The translations under genes were made by a program, and so were the position numbers. Source: Burkholderia catarinensis (GTDB taxonomy: Bacteria; Pseudomonadota; Gammaproteobacteria; Burkholderiales; Burkholderiaceae). From it: DNA of 64,000 nt. Position 1 is the stretch's first letter; the number at the start of each line of letters is the position of its first letter. A model generated the notes under the pieces. The model was not told where the DNA came from. It worked only from the letters and a program-made list of their open reading frames with translations, and ran no database searches. The stretch is taken from positions 62,001-126,000 of the forward strand of contig NZ_MDEQ02000018.1 of assembly GCF_001883705.2 (NCBI RefSeq), given 5' to 3'. Positions 39,875-49,441 of the stretch are shown here, one piece after another.

Positions 39875-42238
39875 TCAGCCTGCCTTCACTGCGCGCGCCG
39901 CGCGCACCGCATTCACCGCGCGCAGGATCGACTCGCCGGTGGCCGGCGCGTCGAGCGGCGGGTTCACCTGGTAATCGCCGACCGCCGCGACCGCATCGCG
40001 CACCGCGAAGAACACCGAGAACGGCAGCAGCAGCGGCGGTTCGCCGACGGCCTTCGACCGGTGGATGCTGTCCTCGACGTTGCGGTTCTGGAACAGCCGC
40101 ACGTTGAATTCGGGCGGCGTGTCGTTCACGGTCGGGATCTTGTACGTGGACGGCGCATGCGTCATCAGCTTGCCGCCCTTGTTCCACCACAGCTCCTCGG
40201 TCGTCAACCAGCCCATCCCCTGGATGAACGCACCTTCGACCTGGCCGATGTCGATCGCCGGGTTCAGCGACGCGCCCACGTCGTGCAGCGCATCGACGCG
40301 CAACGTGCGCATCTCGCCCGTCAGCGTGTCGATCACGACTTCCGACACGGCCGCGCCGTACGAGTAGTAGTAGAACGGCCGGCCCTGCAGCTTCGACTGG
40401 TCCCAGTACAGCTTCGGCGTCGCGTAGAAACCGTCGGACCACAACTGCACGCGCGCGAGGTACGCCTTCGCGATCACTTCGCCGAACGGCACGCCGTTGC
40501 CGCCGACCCACACGAAGTCGTTGCCGAACTTCACGTCGGCCGCATCGACCTTGCCGTCGCCGAACTGCTTCGCCGCGAACGCCGCGAGCCGCTCGCGCAA
40601 CTGGCGCGCCGCATCCTGTGCGGCCTTGCCGTTCAGGTCCGAGCCCGTCGACGCAGCCGTCGCGGACGTGTTCGCGACCTTGCTCGTGTCGGTCGCCGTC
40701 ACGCGGATCCGGCCGAAGCGGATGCCGAGCTCGTGCGCGACGACCTGCGCGACCTTCGTGTTGAGCCCCTGCCCCATCTCCGTGCCGCCGTGGTTCACGA
40801 GCACCGAGCCGTCGGTATAGATGTGCACCAGCGCGCCGGCCTGGTTGAAGTGCGTGACGTTGAACGCGATCCCGAATTTCACCGGCGTGAGCGCGATGCC
40901 CTTCTTCAGCACCGTGTTGCGCGCGTTGAATTCGCGCACGCCCGCGCGCCGCGCGCGGTAGTCGCTCGTCGTCTCGAGTTCGCCGAGCAGCTCCTGCAGC
41001 ACGTTGTCCTCGACCGTCTGCCCGTACGGCGTCACGTTGCGTTCGGTCTTGCCGTACAGGTTCGCATAGCGGACGTCGAGCGGATCGCGGTCGAGCGAGC
41101 GCGCGATGTCGTCGAGGATGTACTCGATCGCGAACGCACCCTGCGGGCCGCCGAAGCCGCGGAACGCGGTGTTCGACTGCGTGTTGGTCTTGCCGCAGTA
41201 GCCGGCGATGGCGACGTCGCCCAGCCAGTACGCGTTGTCGAAGTGGCACACCGCGCGCGTCATCACCGGGCCCGACAGGTCGGCCGAGAAGCCGCAGCGC
41301 GACGTCATGTCGAGCGCCACGCCGTCGAGGCGGCCGTCGTCGTCGTAGCCGACGTCGAAGCGGTAATGGAAGTCGTGCCGCTTGCCGGTGATCATCATGT
41401 CGTCGTCGCGATCCGGACGCAGCTTCACCGGGCACAGCAGCTTCCACGCGGCGAGCGCCGCGCAGCACGCGAACAGGCCCGACTGCGATTCCTTGCCGCC
41501 GAACCCGCCGCCCATCCGGCGGCATTCGACGAGCACGTTGTGCGACGCGACGCCGAGCACGTGCGCGACGAGGTGCTGCATCTCGCTCGGGTGCTGCGTC
41601 GAGCAGTACACGTGCATCCCGTCGTCGTCCTTCGGCACCGCGTAGGCGATCTGCCCTTCCAGGTAGAACTGCTCCTGGCCGCCGAGCAGCATTTCGCCCG
41701 ACTCGCGGTGCGGCGCGGCGGCGAGCCGCGCGGCCGCGTCGCCGCGCGCAAGCTTCAGCGGCGGGATCACGTAGGTTTCGGCCGCGCGCGCTTCCTGCGC
41801 GGTCAGGATCGCGGGCAGCTCCTCGTAGTCGACCTGCGCGCGGCGCGCGGCGAGCCGCGCGGTTTCATGCGACGTTGCGACGACGATAAACATCGGCTGG
41901 CCGACGAACTGCACGATGCCTTTGGCGAGCACCGGATCGTCGTGGATGATCGGGCCGCAATCGTTGACGCCCGGGATGTCGTCGGCCGTGAACACGGCGA
42001 CCACGCCCGGCGTCGCGCGCACCGCGTCGAAGTTCATCGACAGGATCTTCGCGTGCGGCTTCGCCGACAACCCGAGCGCCGCGTGCAGCGTGCCCGCGAC
42101 GATCGGGATGTCGTCGGTGTAGGTGGCACGCCCGCTCACGTGCAGGTGCGCGGATTCGTGCGCGCGCGACACGTGCACCTGCGCGGCGTCGGCTTGCGGG
42201 TCGAGGGTACTCAGGAACGGTTCTGCTTGCTGGTTCAT
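39875..42238 (-). CDS. xdhB: xanthine dehydrogenase, molybdopterin-binding subunit
   Basis: A 787-residue large subunit of XDH. The N-terminal domain begins ESAHLHVSGRATYTDDIP, as in all family members. Molybdenum-site motifs are present: GGGFGGKES, FRGFGGPQGAFAIE, and near the C-terminus the active-site Glu context VGEPPLLLPFSVFFAVRDAV. It oxidises hypoxanthine and xanthine to urate together with XdhA. It follows XdhA by 18 bases and ends at the repeat-derived bridge to xdhC. Confidence 0.97.
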   Translation of the reverse strand: MNQQAEPFLSTLDPQADAAQVHVSRAHESAHLHVSGRATYTDDIPIVAGTLHAALGLSAKPHAKILSMNFDAVRATPGVVAVFTADDIPGVNDCGPIIHDDPVLAKGIVQFVGQPMFIVVATSHETARLAARRAQVDYEELPAILTAQEARAAETYVIPPLKLARGDAAARLAAAPHRESGEMLLGGQEQFYLEGQIAYAVPKDDDGMHVYCSTQHPSEMQHLVAHVLGVASHNVLVECRRMGGGFGGKESQSGLFACCAALAAWKLLCPVKLRPDRDDDMMITGKRHDFHYRFDVGYDDDGRLDGVALDMTSRCGFSADLSGPVMTRAVCHFDNAYWLGDVAIAGYCGKTNTQSNTAFRGFGGPQGAFAIEYILDDIARSLDRDPLDVRYANLYGKTERNVTPYGQTVEDNVLQELLGELETTSDYRARRAGVREFNARNTVLKKGIALTPVKFGIAFNVTHFNQAGALVHIYTDGSVLVNHGGTEMGQGLNTKVAQVVAHELGIRFGRIRVTATDTSKVANTSATAASTGSDLNGKAAQDAARQLRERLAAFAAKQFGDGKVDAADVKFGNDFVWVGGNGVPFGEVIAKAYLARVQLWSDGFYATPKLYWDQSKLQGRPFYYYSYGAAVSEVVIDTLTGEMRTLRVDALHDVGASLNPAIDIGQVEGAFIQGMGWLTTEELWWNKGGKLMTHAPSTYKIPTVNDTPPEFNVRLFQNRNVEDSIHRSKAVGEPPLLLPFSVFFAVRDAVAAVGDYQVNPPLDAPATGESILRAVNAVRAARAVKAG

Positions 42239-42256
42239 GTTCGTTGTTCTCCGTCT

Positions 42257-43816
42257 TCAGACGCGCGCCGCGTCGGCGCCGGCTTCGGCGGCCACTTCAC
42301 GCACATTCAGGGCTTGCGGCGGCAGCGGGTCATGCGGGCGCGTCTCCAGCCAGAATCGGTACATCACATTCTTCGCGGTATCGAGGCGATACGTGCTCGT
42401 CGCGCGCATGTCGGACAGCGGCTGGTAGTCGCGCTCGAGCGCCTGCATCGCGGCCTGCGCGGTGGCTTCGTGCCACAGCGCGCCGTCGAGCACGGCTTCC
42501 GTGTGCGGCGCGCGCTTCGGCGTCGCGGCCATCCCGCCGAACGCGATGCGCGGCTCGCGGATCGTGTCGCCGTCCGCGATGAACGCGAACGCCGCGCAGA
42601 CGGCCGAGATGTCGGAGTCGAACCGCTTCGACAGCTTGTAGGTGCGGAACTGCAGCTTCTCGCGCGCGCCGGTGCGGGTCGGCACCTTCAGGCCGACGAC
42701 GAACTCGTGCGGCGCCATGTCCTTCTGCTGGTAGCCCGTATAGAGCGCCTCGAGCGGCAGCTCGCGCACCGTGTCGCCGCCGCGCAGCACGACCCGCGCA
42801 CCGAGCGCGATCAGGCCCGGCATCGTGTCGCCGATCGGCGAGCCGTTCGCGACGTTGCCGCCGATCGTGCCCGCGTTGCGGATCGGCAGCGACGCAAAGC
42901 GCTTCCACATCTCGGTCAGTTCCGGATACGTGCCGGCCAGCGCCGCATACGCTTTCTCGACCGTCACGCCCGCGCCGATCTCGATCCAGTCGCCGCGTTC
43001 CACGAGGCGCTGCAGTTCGGCGATCTGGCCGACGTAGATCAGGTCGTCGAGCCGGCGCATCTGCTTGGTGACCCACAGGCCGATATCGGTGCTGCCCGCG
43101 AGGATCCGCGCGTCGGGACGCTCGGCCTTCAGCGCGGCCAGCGCGTCGAGCGTGCGCGGCGCCGCGAAGCGCGCGCCGCTGGTCGCCGTGTAATCGAACG
43201 TGTCGTCGCGCTTGAGCGACGCAAGCGTGCGGGCCAGCGCGGCCGTGTCGACCGGCGCCGACGGCGCGGGTGCGCCTTCGCCGGTCGCATCAAACATCTG
43301 CACGGCCGCATCGACGATCGGGCGATAGCCGGTGCAGCGGCACAGATTGCCCGTCAGCGCATCGGCGATCTCGGTGCGCGTCGGCACGTCCTTCGCCTTC
43401 GCGCACGCGCTGCCGCAGCCTTCGTGGCCGTGCTTCTCGTACAGCGCCCACATCGACATCACGAAGCCGGGCGTGCAGAACCCGCATTGCGAACCATGGC
43501 AGTCGACCATCGCCTGCTGCACCGGGTGCAGCGCGCCGTCCGGCTGGCGCAGGTCCTCGACCGTCAGCAGCGCACGGCCGTCGAGCGTCGGCAGGAACTG
43601 GATGCATGCGTTGACGGCCTTGAACTCGACCGCGCCGGCGTCGGTCAGCTCGCCGACGACAACCGTACACGCGCCGCAGTCGCCTTCCGCGCAGCCTTCC
43701 TTCGTGCCGGTGCAATGCGCGTCCTCGCGCAGGTACTGCAGCACGGTGCGGGTGACGTCCGCGCCGCTGACTTCGCGAATCGCGTGACGATGGTAGAAGC
43801 GGATCGGCTCACTCAT
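42257..43816 (-). CDS. xdhA: xanthine dehydrogenase, iron-sulfur/FAD subunit
   Basis: A 519-residue small subunit. The plant-type [2Fe-2S] domain has Cys42, Cys47 and Cys50 (GCAEGDCGAC) and a further Cys, and the second cluster domain has CGFCTPGFVM and NLCRCTGYRPI. The FAD domain follows from about residue 190 (FAAPRTLDALAALKAERPDARILAGSTDIGLWV). Electrons from the molybdenum site pass to NAD. ATG 43816 gives the usual start; the upstream extension to 43927 is non-conserved. First gene of xdhABC. Confidence 0.97.
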   Translation of the reverse strand: MSEPIRFYHRHAIREVSGADVTRTVLQYLREDAHCTGTKEGCAEGDCGACTVVVGELTDAGAVEFKAVNACIQFLPTLDGRALLTVEDLRQPDGALHPVQQAMVDCHGSQCGFCTPGFVMSMWALYEKHGHEGCGSACAKAKDVPTRTEIADALTGNLCRCTGYRPIVDAAVQMFDATGEGAPAPSAPVDTAALARTLASLKRDDTFDYTATSGARFAAPRTLDALAALKAERPDARILAGSTDIGLWVTKQMRRLDDLIYVGQIAELQRLVERGDWIEIGAGVTVEKAYAALAGTYPELTEMWKRFASLPIRNAGTIGGNVANGSPIGDTMPGLIALGARVVLRGGDTVRELPLEALYTGYQQKDMAPHEFVVGLKVPTRTGAREKLQFRTYKLSKRFDSDISAVCAAFAFIADGDTIREPRIAFGGMAATPKRAPHTEAVLDGALWHEATAQAAMQALERDYQPLSDMRATSTYRLDTAKNVMYRFWLETRPHDPLPPQALNVREVAAEAGADAARV

Positions 43817-44175
43817 GTCTCGATGGTTCTTCAAAATGGGGCAAGGCAGCCTGCGCGGAGCGCTCGACCGATGTTTTTCTGACAGTTTGCACGCTATCAC
43901 CGTCAAATTCCGCAACCCATAGCCCAACCCGCATGGGGCCCATATAACTGCCGCGATATGAGCACCGGGACAACGCCGGAGCTGCCCGGCGCCCTTGCCG
44001 GACGGTGCGCCGCGTGCCTTCCCGCGCCGCCCTCGCCGATCCGCAATCGATGAAATCGGGCCGCGACTAACTCAATAGTAGCCGCGTGGCACCTGCGTTA
44101 AAACCGGTTCCATGGGAAAATCCCGATTCCCTTTTTCGCCGCTTTCCGTTCGCTCCGCTCATTCGTTCCGACCCC
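43817..44175. other. divergent gap between xdhA and MFS gene
   Basis: About 360 bases with the promoters of both. A TTGACG hexamer near 43893-43898 on the minus strand could be the xdhA -35. A small inverted element ATATAACTGCCGCGATAT is near 43943-43960. No gene and no named operator recognised. Confidence 0.4.
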
Positions 44176-45390
44176 ATGTCCACCGATTCCGCCATACCGC
44201 CGCGCAGCGGGTTCGCGGTCACGCTGCAAATCGTGTCCGTCGTCTGCTTCACGTTCATCTGCTACCTGACCATCGGCCTGCCGCTCGCGGTGCTGCCGGG
44301 CTTCGTCCACGACGACCTCGGCTTTTCCGCGATCGTCGCGGGCGGCGCGATCAGCGTCCAGTATTTCGCGACGCTCGCGTCGCGGCCGCTCGCCGGGCGC
44401 CTCGCCGATACGCTCGGCCCGAAGCAGACGGTGCTGCGCGGGCTGGTCGGCTGCGGCGTGTCGGGCGTGCTGCTGCTCGTCGCGCTGCTGCTCGCGCACT
44501 GGCCGGTCGCGAGCCTCGTGCTGCTGGTCGCGAGCCGGCTCGTGCTCGGCGTCGGCGAGAGCCTGTGCGGCACCGGCGCGATCCTGTGGGGCATCGGCCG
44601 GGTCGGCGTCGCGCACAACGCGAAGGTGATCTCGTGGAACGGCATCGCGACCTACGGCGCGCTCGCGCTCGGCGCGCCGGTCGGCGTCGCGATCGCGCAT
44701 ACGCTGAATCCGGCGCTGATCGGCGTGATCGTGATCGCGCTCGCCGCGCTCGGCTTCTACCTCGCGCGCCCGATCGCTTCCGTGCCGCTCGTGCACGGCG
44801 AGCGGATGTCGTATGCGAGCGTGTTCACGCGCGTGCTGCCGCACGGCCTCGGCCTCGCGCTCGGCTCGGCCGGCTTCGGCTCGATCGCGACCTTCGTCAC
44901 GCTGTACTACGCGGCGCGCCACTGGCCGAACGCCGCGCTGTCGCTGACCGTATTCGGGACGCTGTTCATCGGCGCGCGCCTGCTGTTCGCGAACACGATC
45001 AAGACCCACGGCGGCTTCCGTGTCGCGATCGTGTCGTTCGCGTTCGAATGCGCGGGCCTCGTGCTGCTGTGGCTCGCGCCCGTGCCGCATGTCGCGCTCG
45101 TCGGCGCCGCGCTGACGGGCTTCGGCTTCGCGCTGATCTTCCCGGCGCTCGGCGTCGAGGCCGTCGCGCTCGTGCCGCCCGCGAGCCGCGGCGCGGCGCT
45201 GTCCGCATACTCGGTGTTCCTCGACCTGTCGCTCGGCATCACGGGCCCGCTCGCCGGTTTTGTCGCCGGCGCGTTCGGCTATCCGCAGGTGTTCCTGTTC
45301 GCGGCCGCCGCCGCCGCCGCGGGCGTCGCGCTGTCGATGGTGCTGTACCAGCGGCAGGCGCGTGTCGCGGGGAGTGGCGCGGCGGCTTGA
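44176..45390 (+). CDS. MFS transporter, YhhS/YfcJ-like
   Basis: A 404-residue protein with about twelve hydrophobic segments. The first part reads FAVTLQIVSVVCFTFICYLTIGLPLAVLPGFVHDDLGFSAIVAGG, the pattern of the YhhS/YfcJ group, with motif A in GRLADTLGPKQTVLRG. Substrate unknown. ATG 44176 (MSTDSAIPPRSG) is preferred over the in-frame 44086. It ends before a strong terminator at 45443-45471. Confidence 0.9.
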   Translation: MSTDSAIPPRSGFAVTLQIVSVVCFTFICYLTIGLPLAVLPGFVHDDLGFSAIVAGGAISVQYFATLASRPLAGRLADTLGPKQTVLRGLVGCGVSGVLLLVALLLAHWPVASLVLLVASRLVLGVGESLCGTGAILWGIGRVGVAHNAKVISWNGIATYGALALGAPVGVAIAHTLNPALIGVIVIALAALGFYLARPIASVPLVHGERMSYASVFTRVLPHGLGLALGSAGFGSIATFVTLYYAARHWPNAALSLTVFGTLFIGARLLFANTIKTHGGFRVAIVSFAFECAGLVLLWLAPVPHVALVGAALTGFGFALIFPALGVEAVALVPPASRGAALSAYSVFLDLSLGITGPLAGFVAGAFGYPQVFLFAAAAAAAGVALSMVLYQRQARVAGSGAAA

Positions 45391-45442
45391 CGAAACGTCG
45401 CGCAAACCGGTCGCCGATTCGCGGCGCCGGCGCCCTCAAAAG

Positions 45443-45471
45443 AAAACGCCCGCATCGCGCGGGCGTTTTTT
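45443..45471. terminator. intrinsic terminator between converging MFS and DMT genes
   Basis: Stem AACGCCCGC / GCGGGCGTT with a short loop, A-rich on the left (AAAAGAAAA) and T-run on the right, so it can work in both directions. Confidence 0.9.
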
Positions 45472-45504
45472 GTTGTCCGGCGGCCGGCGCGGCGGCCGCG
45501 CCGG

Positions 45505-46395
45505 TCAGGCGGTCCGGAGAAACAGCCGGCGCGTCAGGTCGAACGCGACGAGATTGCCGGCCACCACGAGCAGCAGCCCGATCACCGCGAGCGGCGACCA
45601 CCGGTAGCCCTCGAACACCGTCGACACGGCCAGCGCGACGATCGGGAACAGCACCGTGCAGTACGCGGCGCGCTCCGGCCCGATCCGGCCGACGAGCGTC
45701 AGGTATGCGGTAAAGCCGATCACCGAGCCCGGCACGGCCAGGTAGACGAGCGCGCCGAGATAGCGCGGGCTCATGTCCAGCGTGAACGGCATCCCGGCCA
45801 CCGCGCTGCCGACGGTCAGGATCGCCGCACCGATCAGCATCGCCCAGCCGTTGGTCGCGAGCGGGTGCAGCCCCATCGACTGCATCCGGCTCGACAGCAG
45901 GTTGCCGGCCGAGAAGCACATCGTGCCCGCGAACGCGATCGCGAGCCCCATCCAGGTCGCGTGGTCGTCGAGATGGCCGGCCATCTGCTGCCAGAACAGG
46001 CACGCGATGCCGGCCAGGCCGAGCAACGCGCCGGCGATCGCCGACGGCCGCAGCGGGCGGCCCATGAACAGCCGGCCGTTGATCGAGTTCAACAGCGGCG
46101 CGGTCGAGAAGATCACCGCGACGAGGCCGCTCGGCACGACCTGCTCCGCGTAGTAAAAGCACAGGAAGTTCAGGCAGAACAGCGCGAAACCCTGCGCGAC
46201 GAGAAAGCGCCATGCTTCGCGCGGCGGACGGATCGACCGGCGCATCACGCGCAGCAGCGCGAACAGCACGGCGGCCGCGAGCCAGAAGCGCCACGCGATC
46301 GACACGGGCGGCGGCACGGCGCCGAGTTGCCATTTGATCGCGATCCAGGTGGTCCCCCAGATCAGCACGGTGACGAAATAGAGCGACAGGTTCAT
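45505..46395 (-). CDS. EamA-family (DMT) transporter
   Basis: A 296-residue membrane protein with ten hydrophobic segments made of two EamA repeats. It begins NLSLYFVTVLIWGTTWIAIKWQLG, the classic EamA start, and the second repeat starts near LGLAIAFAGTMCFSAGN. Members export amino acids or other metabolites. The AraC gene next to it is divergent, with 137 bases between them, and could control it. Confidence 0.93.
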   Translation of the reverse strand: MNLSLYFVTVLIWGTTWIAIKWQLGAVPPPVSIAWRFWLAAAVLFALLRVMRRSIRPPREAWRFLVAQGFALFCLNFLCFYYAEQVVPSGLVAVIFSTAPLLNSINGRLFMGRPLRPSAIAGALLGLAGIACLFWQQMAGHLDDHATWMGLAIAFAGTMCFSAGNLLSSRMQSMGLHPLATNGWAMLIGAAILTVGSAVAGMPFTLDMSPRYLGALVYLAVPGSVIGFTAYLTLVGRIGPERAAYCTVLFPIVALAVSTVFEGYRWSPLAVIGLLLVVAGNLVAFDLTRRLFLRTA

Positions 46396-46532
46396 GGCGG
46401 CAATGATCCGGAAAATCGGGTGACACGGGATCCCGACTATGCCGCCGCCCGGCGCGCGCCGATTGTCCGGAATTGCGGTCTTTTTCGGGACGCCGCACGC
46501 GGTGCCGCGCGCCCGCTTATACTCGGCGCACC

Positions 46533-47468
46533 ATGAGTCTCTCCCTCTCCGCCCCGCCCGTCGACCATGCCGCCGCCCTGGCCGGCGGCGATCTGCCGTT
46601 CGGCCTGCAGTCGGTCTGCCGCACGCTCGCCGACGCGAACGCGACGCTCGAGCGCTTCGCGTGGCTCGGCGACCATCTCGCGATCGCAGAATGGACGCGG
46701 ATCACCGACGAAAGCGAGACGGTCTACGAGCAGCCCGGCCACCACACGCTGTCGTGCTACCTCGACGGCGGCTACCGGACCGAGCGCCAGCGCGTGCCGC
46801 GCTACGGCGCGCCGAGCCTGCTGTGCGCGCTGCCGGGCGACCATGAATCGCGCTGGTGGGTGCGCGGCGAGATGCACTTCATCCACCTGTATTTCCTGCC
46901 CGAGCACTTCACGCAGCGCGCGATCCGCGAACTCGACCGCGAGCCGCGCGAGCTGAAGCTCGCCGACCGGACCTATTTCGAGGATGCGCGCGTCGCCGCG
47001 CTGCTCCGCTCGCTCGCGCTGGACGGCTGGGACGATGCCGACGAGCGGCTGCGCGTGAACGAGACCGCGCACGAGGTGCTGAGCCTGCTGCTGCGCGGGC
47101 AGAGCACAACGCGCACCGACACGTCGTTCCGTGGCGGGCTCGCGCCGGCCGTGCGACGCCGCGTGCGCGACTATATCGATACGTACCTGACGCAGCCGCT
47201 GACGCTCGGCGAACTCGCCGACGTCGCATCGCTGTCCGAATACCACTTCTCGCGGATGTTCCGGCTGTCGTTCGGCCGTGCGCCGCACGCGTGGGTGGCC
47301 GAGCAGCGGCTCGCGCGGGCGCGCGAGCTGCTGCGCACGACGCCGCTGCCGCTCGCGCAGATCGCGGCCGACTGCGGCTACGCGAACGCCGGCCACTTCA
47401 GCCATCGCTTTCGCGACGCGCACGGCACGACGCCGAACACGTACCGGCGCGCGATGCAGGGCCGCTGA
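46533..47468 (+). CDS. AraC-family transcriptional regulator
   Basis: A 311-residue protein with a non-conserved N-terminal sensor domain and a C-terminal double HTH: VRDYIDTYLTQPLTLGELADVASLSEYHFSRMFRLSFGRAPHAWVAEQRLARARELLRTTPLPLAQIAADCGYANAGHFSHRF is the region involved (positions about 205-290). ATG 46533. Divergent from the EamA gene and convergent with the aminotransferase gene. Ligand unknown. Confidence 0.93.
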   Translation: MSLSLSAPPVDHAAALAGGDLPFGLQSVCRTLADANATLERFAWLGDHLAIAEWTRITDESETVYEQPGHHTLSCYLDGGYRTERQRVPRYGAPSLLCALPGDHESRWWVRGEMHFIHLYFLPEHFTQRAIRELDREPRELKLADRTYFEDARVAALLRSLALDGWDDADERLRVNETAHEVLSLLLRGQSTTRTDTSFRGGLAPAVRRRVRDYIDTYLTQPLTLGELADVASLSEYHFSRMFRLSFGRAPHAWVAEQRLARARELLRTTPLPLAQIAADCGYANAGHFSHRFRDAHGTTPNTYRRAMQGR

Positions 47469-47486
47469 GCGCGGCCCCCTTCCGGC

Positions 47487-48698
47487 TTACGCGCCGCGCC
47501 GCGACAGTTCCTGTTCGAGCGCCGCGACACCGGCCGGCAGGTCGACCGGCACCTTCAGGTCGACCATCGTGCGGCCGAACGCATGCAGCGTGCGGAACAG
47601 GTTGTGTTCGCGGCACTGCTCGCCCATCTGCCCGATCCGCACGATCGGCAACCCGAACGAGCCCGAGATCTCGACCTGGTGCTGCTTCGAGATATGGCCG
47701 CAGATCATCCCGGGCGTGAGCCCTTCCGGCGTCTCGATCCCGACCACCGAATTGAGCCGGCAGTCCTTCGGCGCATAGAGCTTGAGCCCCATCGACTCGA
47801 CGCCCGCCTGCAGCGCGAGCGAGCAACGCAGATGGCGCGCGAAACGGCTTTCGAGCGTCTCCGCGCAGACGAGCCGCAGCGCCTCGTGCAGCGCGAGCAC
47901 GCCGGACACGGGTGCCGTGTAGTGATAGCCCGCGTTGTGCCAGAAGTTCTCGGCGAGCGCCATGTCGAGGCACCAGTGCGCGTTCGGTTCGGGGCGATGC
48001 TTCATGCGCGACCACGCGGCGTCGGAGAACGCGATCAGCGACACGCCCGGGATCGACGACAGCCCCTTCTGGCCGCCGGTGATCACCGCGTCGATACCCC
48101 ACGCGTCCATCTCGAGCGGCATCGTCGACAGCGTGCACACCGCATCGACGACAACCAGCGCGCCGGCCGCCTTCGCGAGCGCCGCGATGTCGCGCAGGTC
48201 GCGGTTCCACACGGTGTTCGACGTCTCGCCCTGCACGATCGTGACGATCTCGGGCCGCTCGCGCGCGATCGCGTCCGCGATCTCGTCGAGGCTCGCGACC
48301 GCGCGATCGGCCACTTCGAGCGTCGCGACGTCGGCGCCGACGCGGGTGGCCATCTCGGCCATCCGCGCGCTGAAGAAGCCGTTGCGGATCGACAGCACGC
48401 GCGTGCCGCGCCATGCGAGGTTCGAGATCGCCATTTCCATCGCGGCCGAGCCGGGGCCCGCGACGCCGAGCACCCATTTCGTGCGGGTCTGGAACACGTA
48501 GCGCGCCATCTCCTTCACCTGCTCGATGATCTTCGCCATCGTCGCGCCGAGGTGGTTGATCACGATCGTGTTCGCCTTCGCGACGGCGGCCGGGATCGGG
48601 ACCGGGCCGGCCCCCATCATCAGCAGCGGTTCTTCGGGCAGGATCGCGTCGAGCGGCACGACGACGGGACAGGGGATCGGCGAATAATCGATGGACAT
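47487..48698 (-). CDS. class V aminotransferase (alanine/serine-glyoxylate type)
   Basis: A 403-residue PLP enzyme of the AGXT/SgaA group. Family landmarks: LMMGAGPVPIPAAVAKANT at the start, RVLSIRNGFFSARMAEMATRVGADV, QGETSNTVWNRDLRDIA and the Lys that holds PLP in ITGGQKGLSSIPGVSL. The C-terminal domain has RIGQMGEQCREHNL. It may exchange amino groups between alanine or serine and glyoxylate or another 2-oxo acid. ATG 48698 has no strong Shine-Dalgarno; a longer start is possible. A LysR gene sits divergently 743 bases away. Confidence 0.9.
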   Translation of the reverse strand: MSIDYSPIPCPVVVPLDAILPEEPLLMMGAGPVPIPAAVAKANTIVINHLGATMAKIIEQVKEMARYVFQTRTKWVLGVAGPGSAAMEMAISNLAWRGTRVLSIRNGFFSARMAEMATRVGADVATLEVADRAVASLDEIADAIARERPEIVTIVQGETSNTVWNRDLRDIAALAKAAGALVVVDAVCTLSTMPLEMDAWGIDAVITGGQKGLSSIPGVSLIAFSDAAWSRMKHRPEPNAHWCLDMALAENFWHNAGYHYTAPVSGVLALHEALRLVCAETLESRFARHLRCSLALQAGVESMGLKLYAPKDCRLNSVVGIETPEGLTPGMICGHISKQHQVEISGSFGLPIVRIGQMGEQCREHNLFRTLHAFGRTMVDLKVPVDLPAGVAALEQELSRRGA

Positions 48699-49441
48699 GG
48701 CAGGTAAAGGTCGAGGAAAGGAAGTGCACGGACGCTCGCCGCGCGGCATGGCGAACTGATCGATCATTCCGCGTTCCGCAGCCTCGCGCAAGAGGCACGC
48801 GCGGCCGGACAGCGCGATGGTGGCCCGGTCGCCGCACCGGGCCACCCGGCCGCGCGGGCGTCGCTTGCCGGTCTTTCCGGATTGAAAAGGGATTGCCGGC
48901 CGGGTGTGAAACGGTTCCAGGCGTGCGATTTTCTCCGCCAATATCGCCATCGATTCGTCGAAACCGGCGGTTCAGCACGACTTGCGCATCGATCTAAACA
49001 CACCGGATGCCCGATAAAAATCTCCGCACGGAATGCAATACGCAGAATCCAATCACGAAAAAAACATTCACTATTGCAGCATATATTGGGGAACGACTCC
49101 TTGGATTAACCGATCGAACGTGCTCAAAATACGCGCAACCTATTGATTAACATAAACAATATTCACCGCCGCGACGCATATTCCAATACCGCACCGGTTT
49201 TGCCCGGCAGGCGCGCTCAGCATCGCCGCGTTTAACGCGGTACCTCCGATTTCGATTTTCCGCAACCCGCCCCTTTTCTCAGGTTGACGGATATCGGTTC
49301 TGTATTTAACAATCGTCTGCAGAATCGAAAACCGATTTTTCGATCCGAGGGAAAAACCAGGGGCCGCGCGATGCGCTTTCGACGCTGCGCGGCGCAAAAT
49401 CACAACCATAATCAATCAACCGGGCCAGAAATACGCAAGCC
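48699..49441. other. long divergent gap between aminotransferase and LysR genes
   Basis: About 740 bases. The left third is GC-rich and the stretch 49000-49430 is notably AT-rich. I see no gene with a ribosome site. It likely holds the LysR operator, but no T-N11-A pair stands out. Confidence 0.4.
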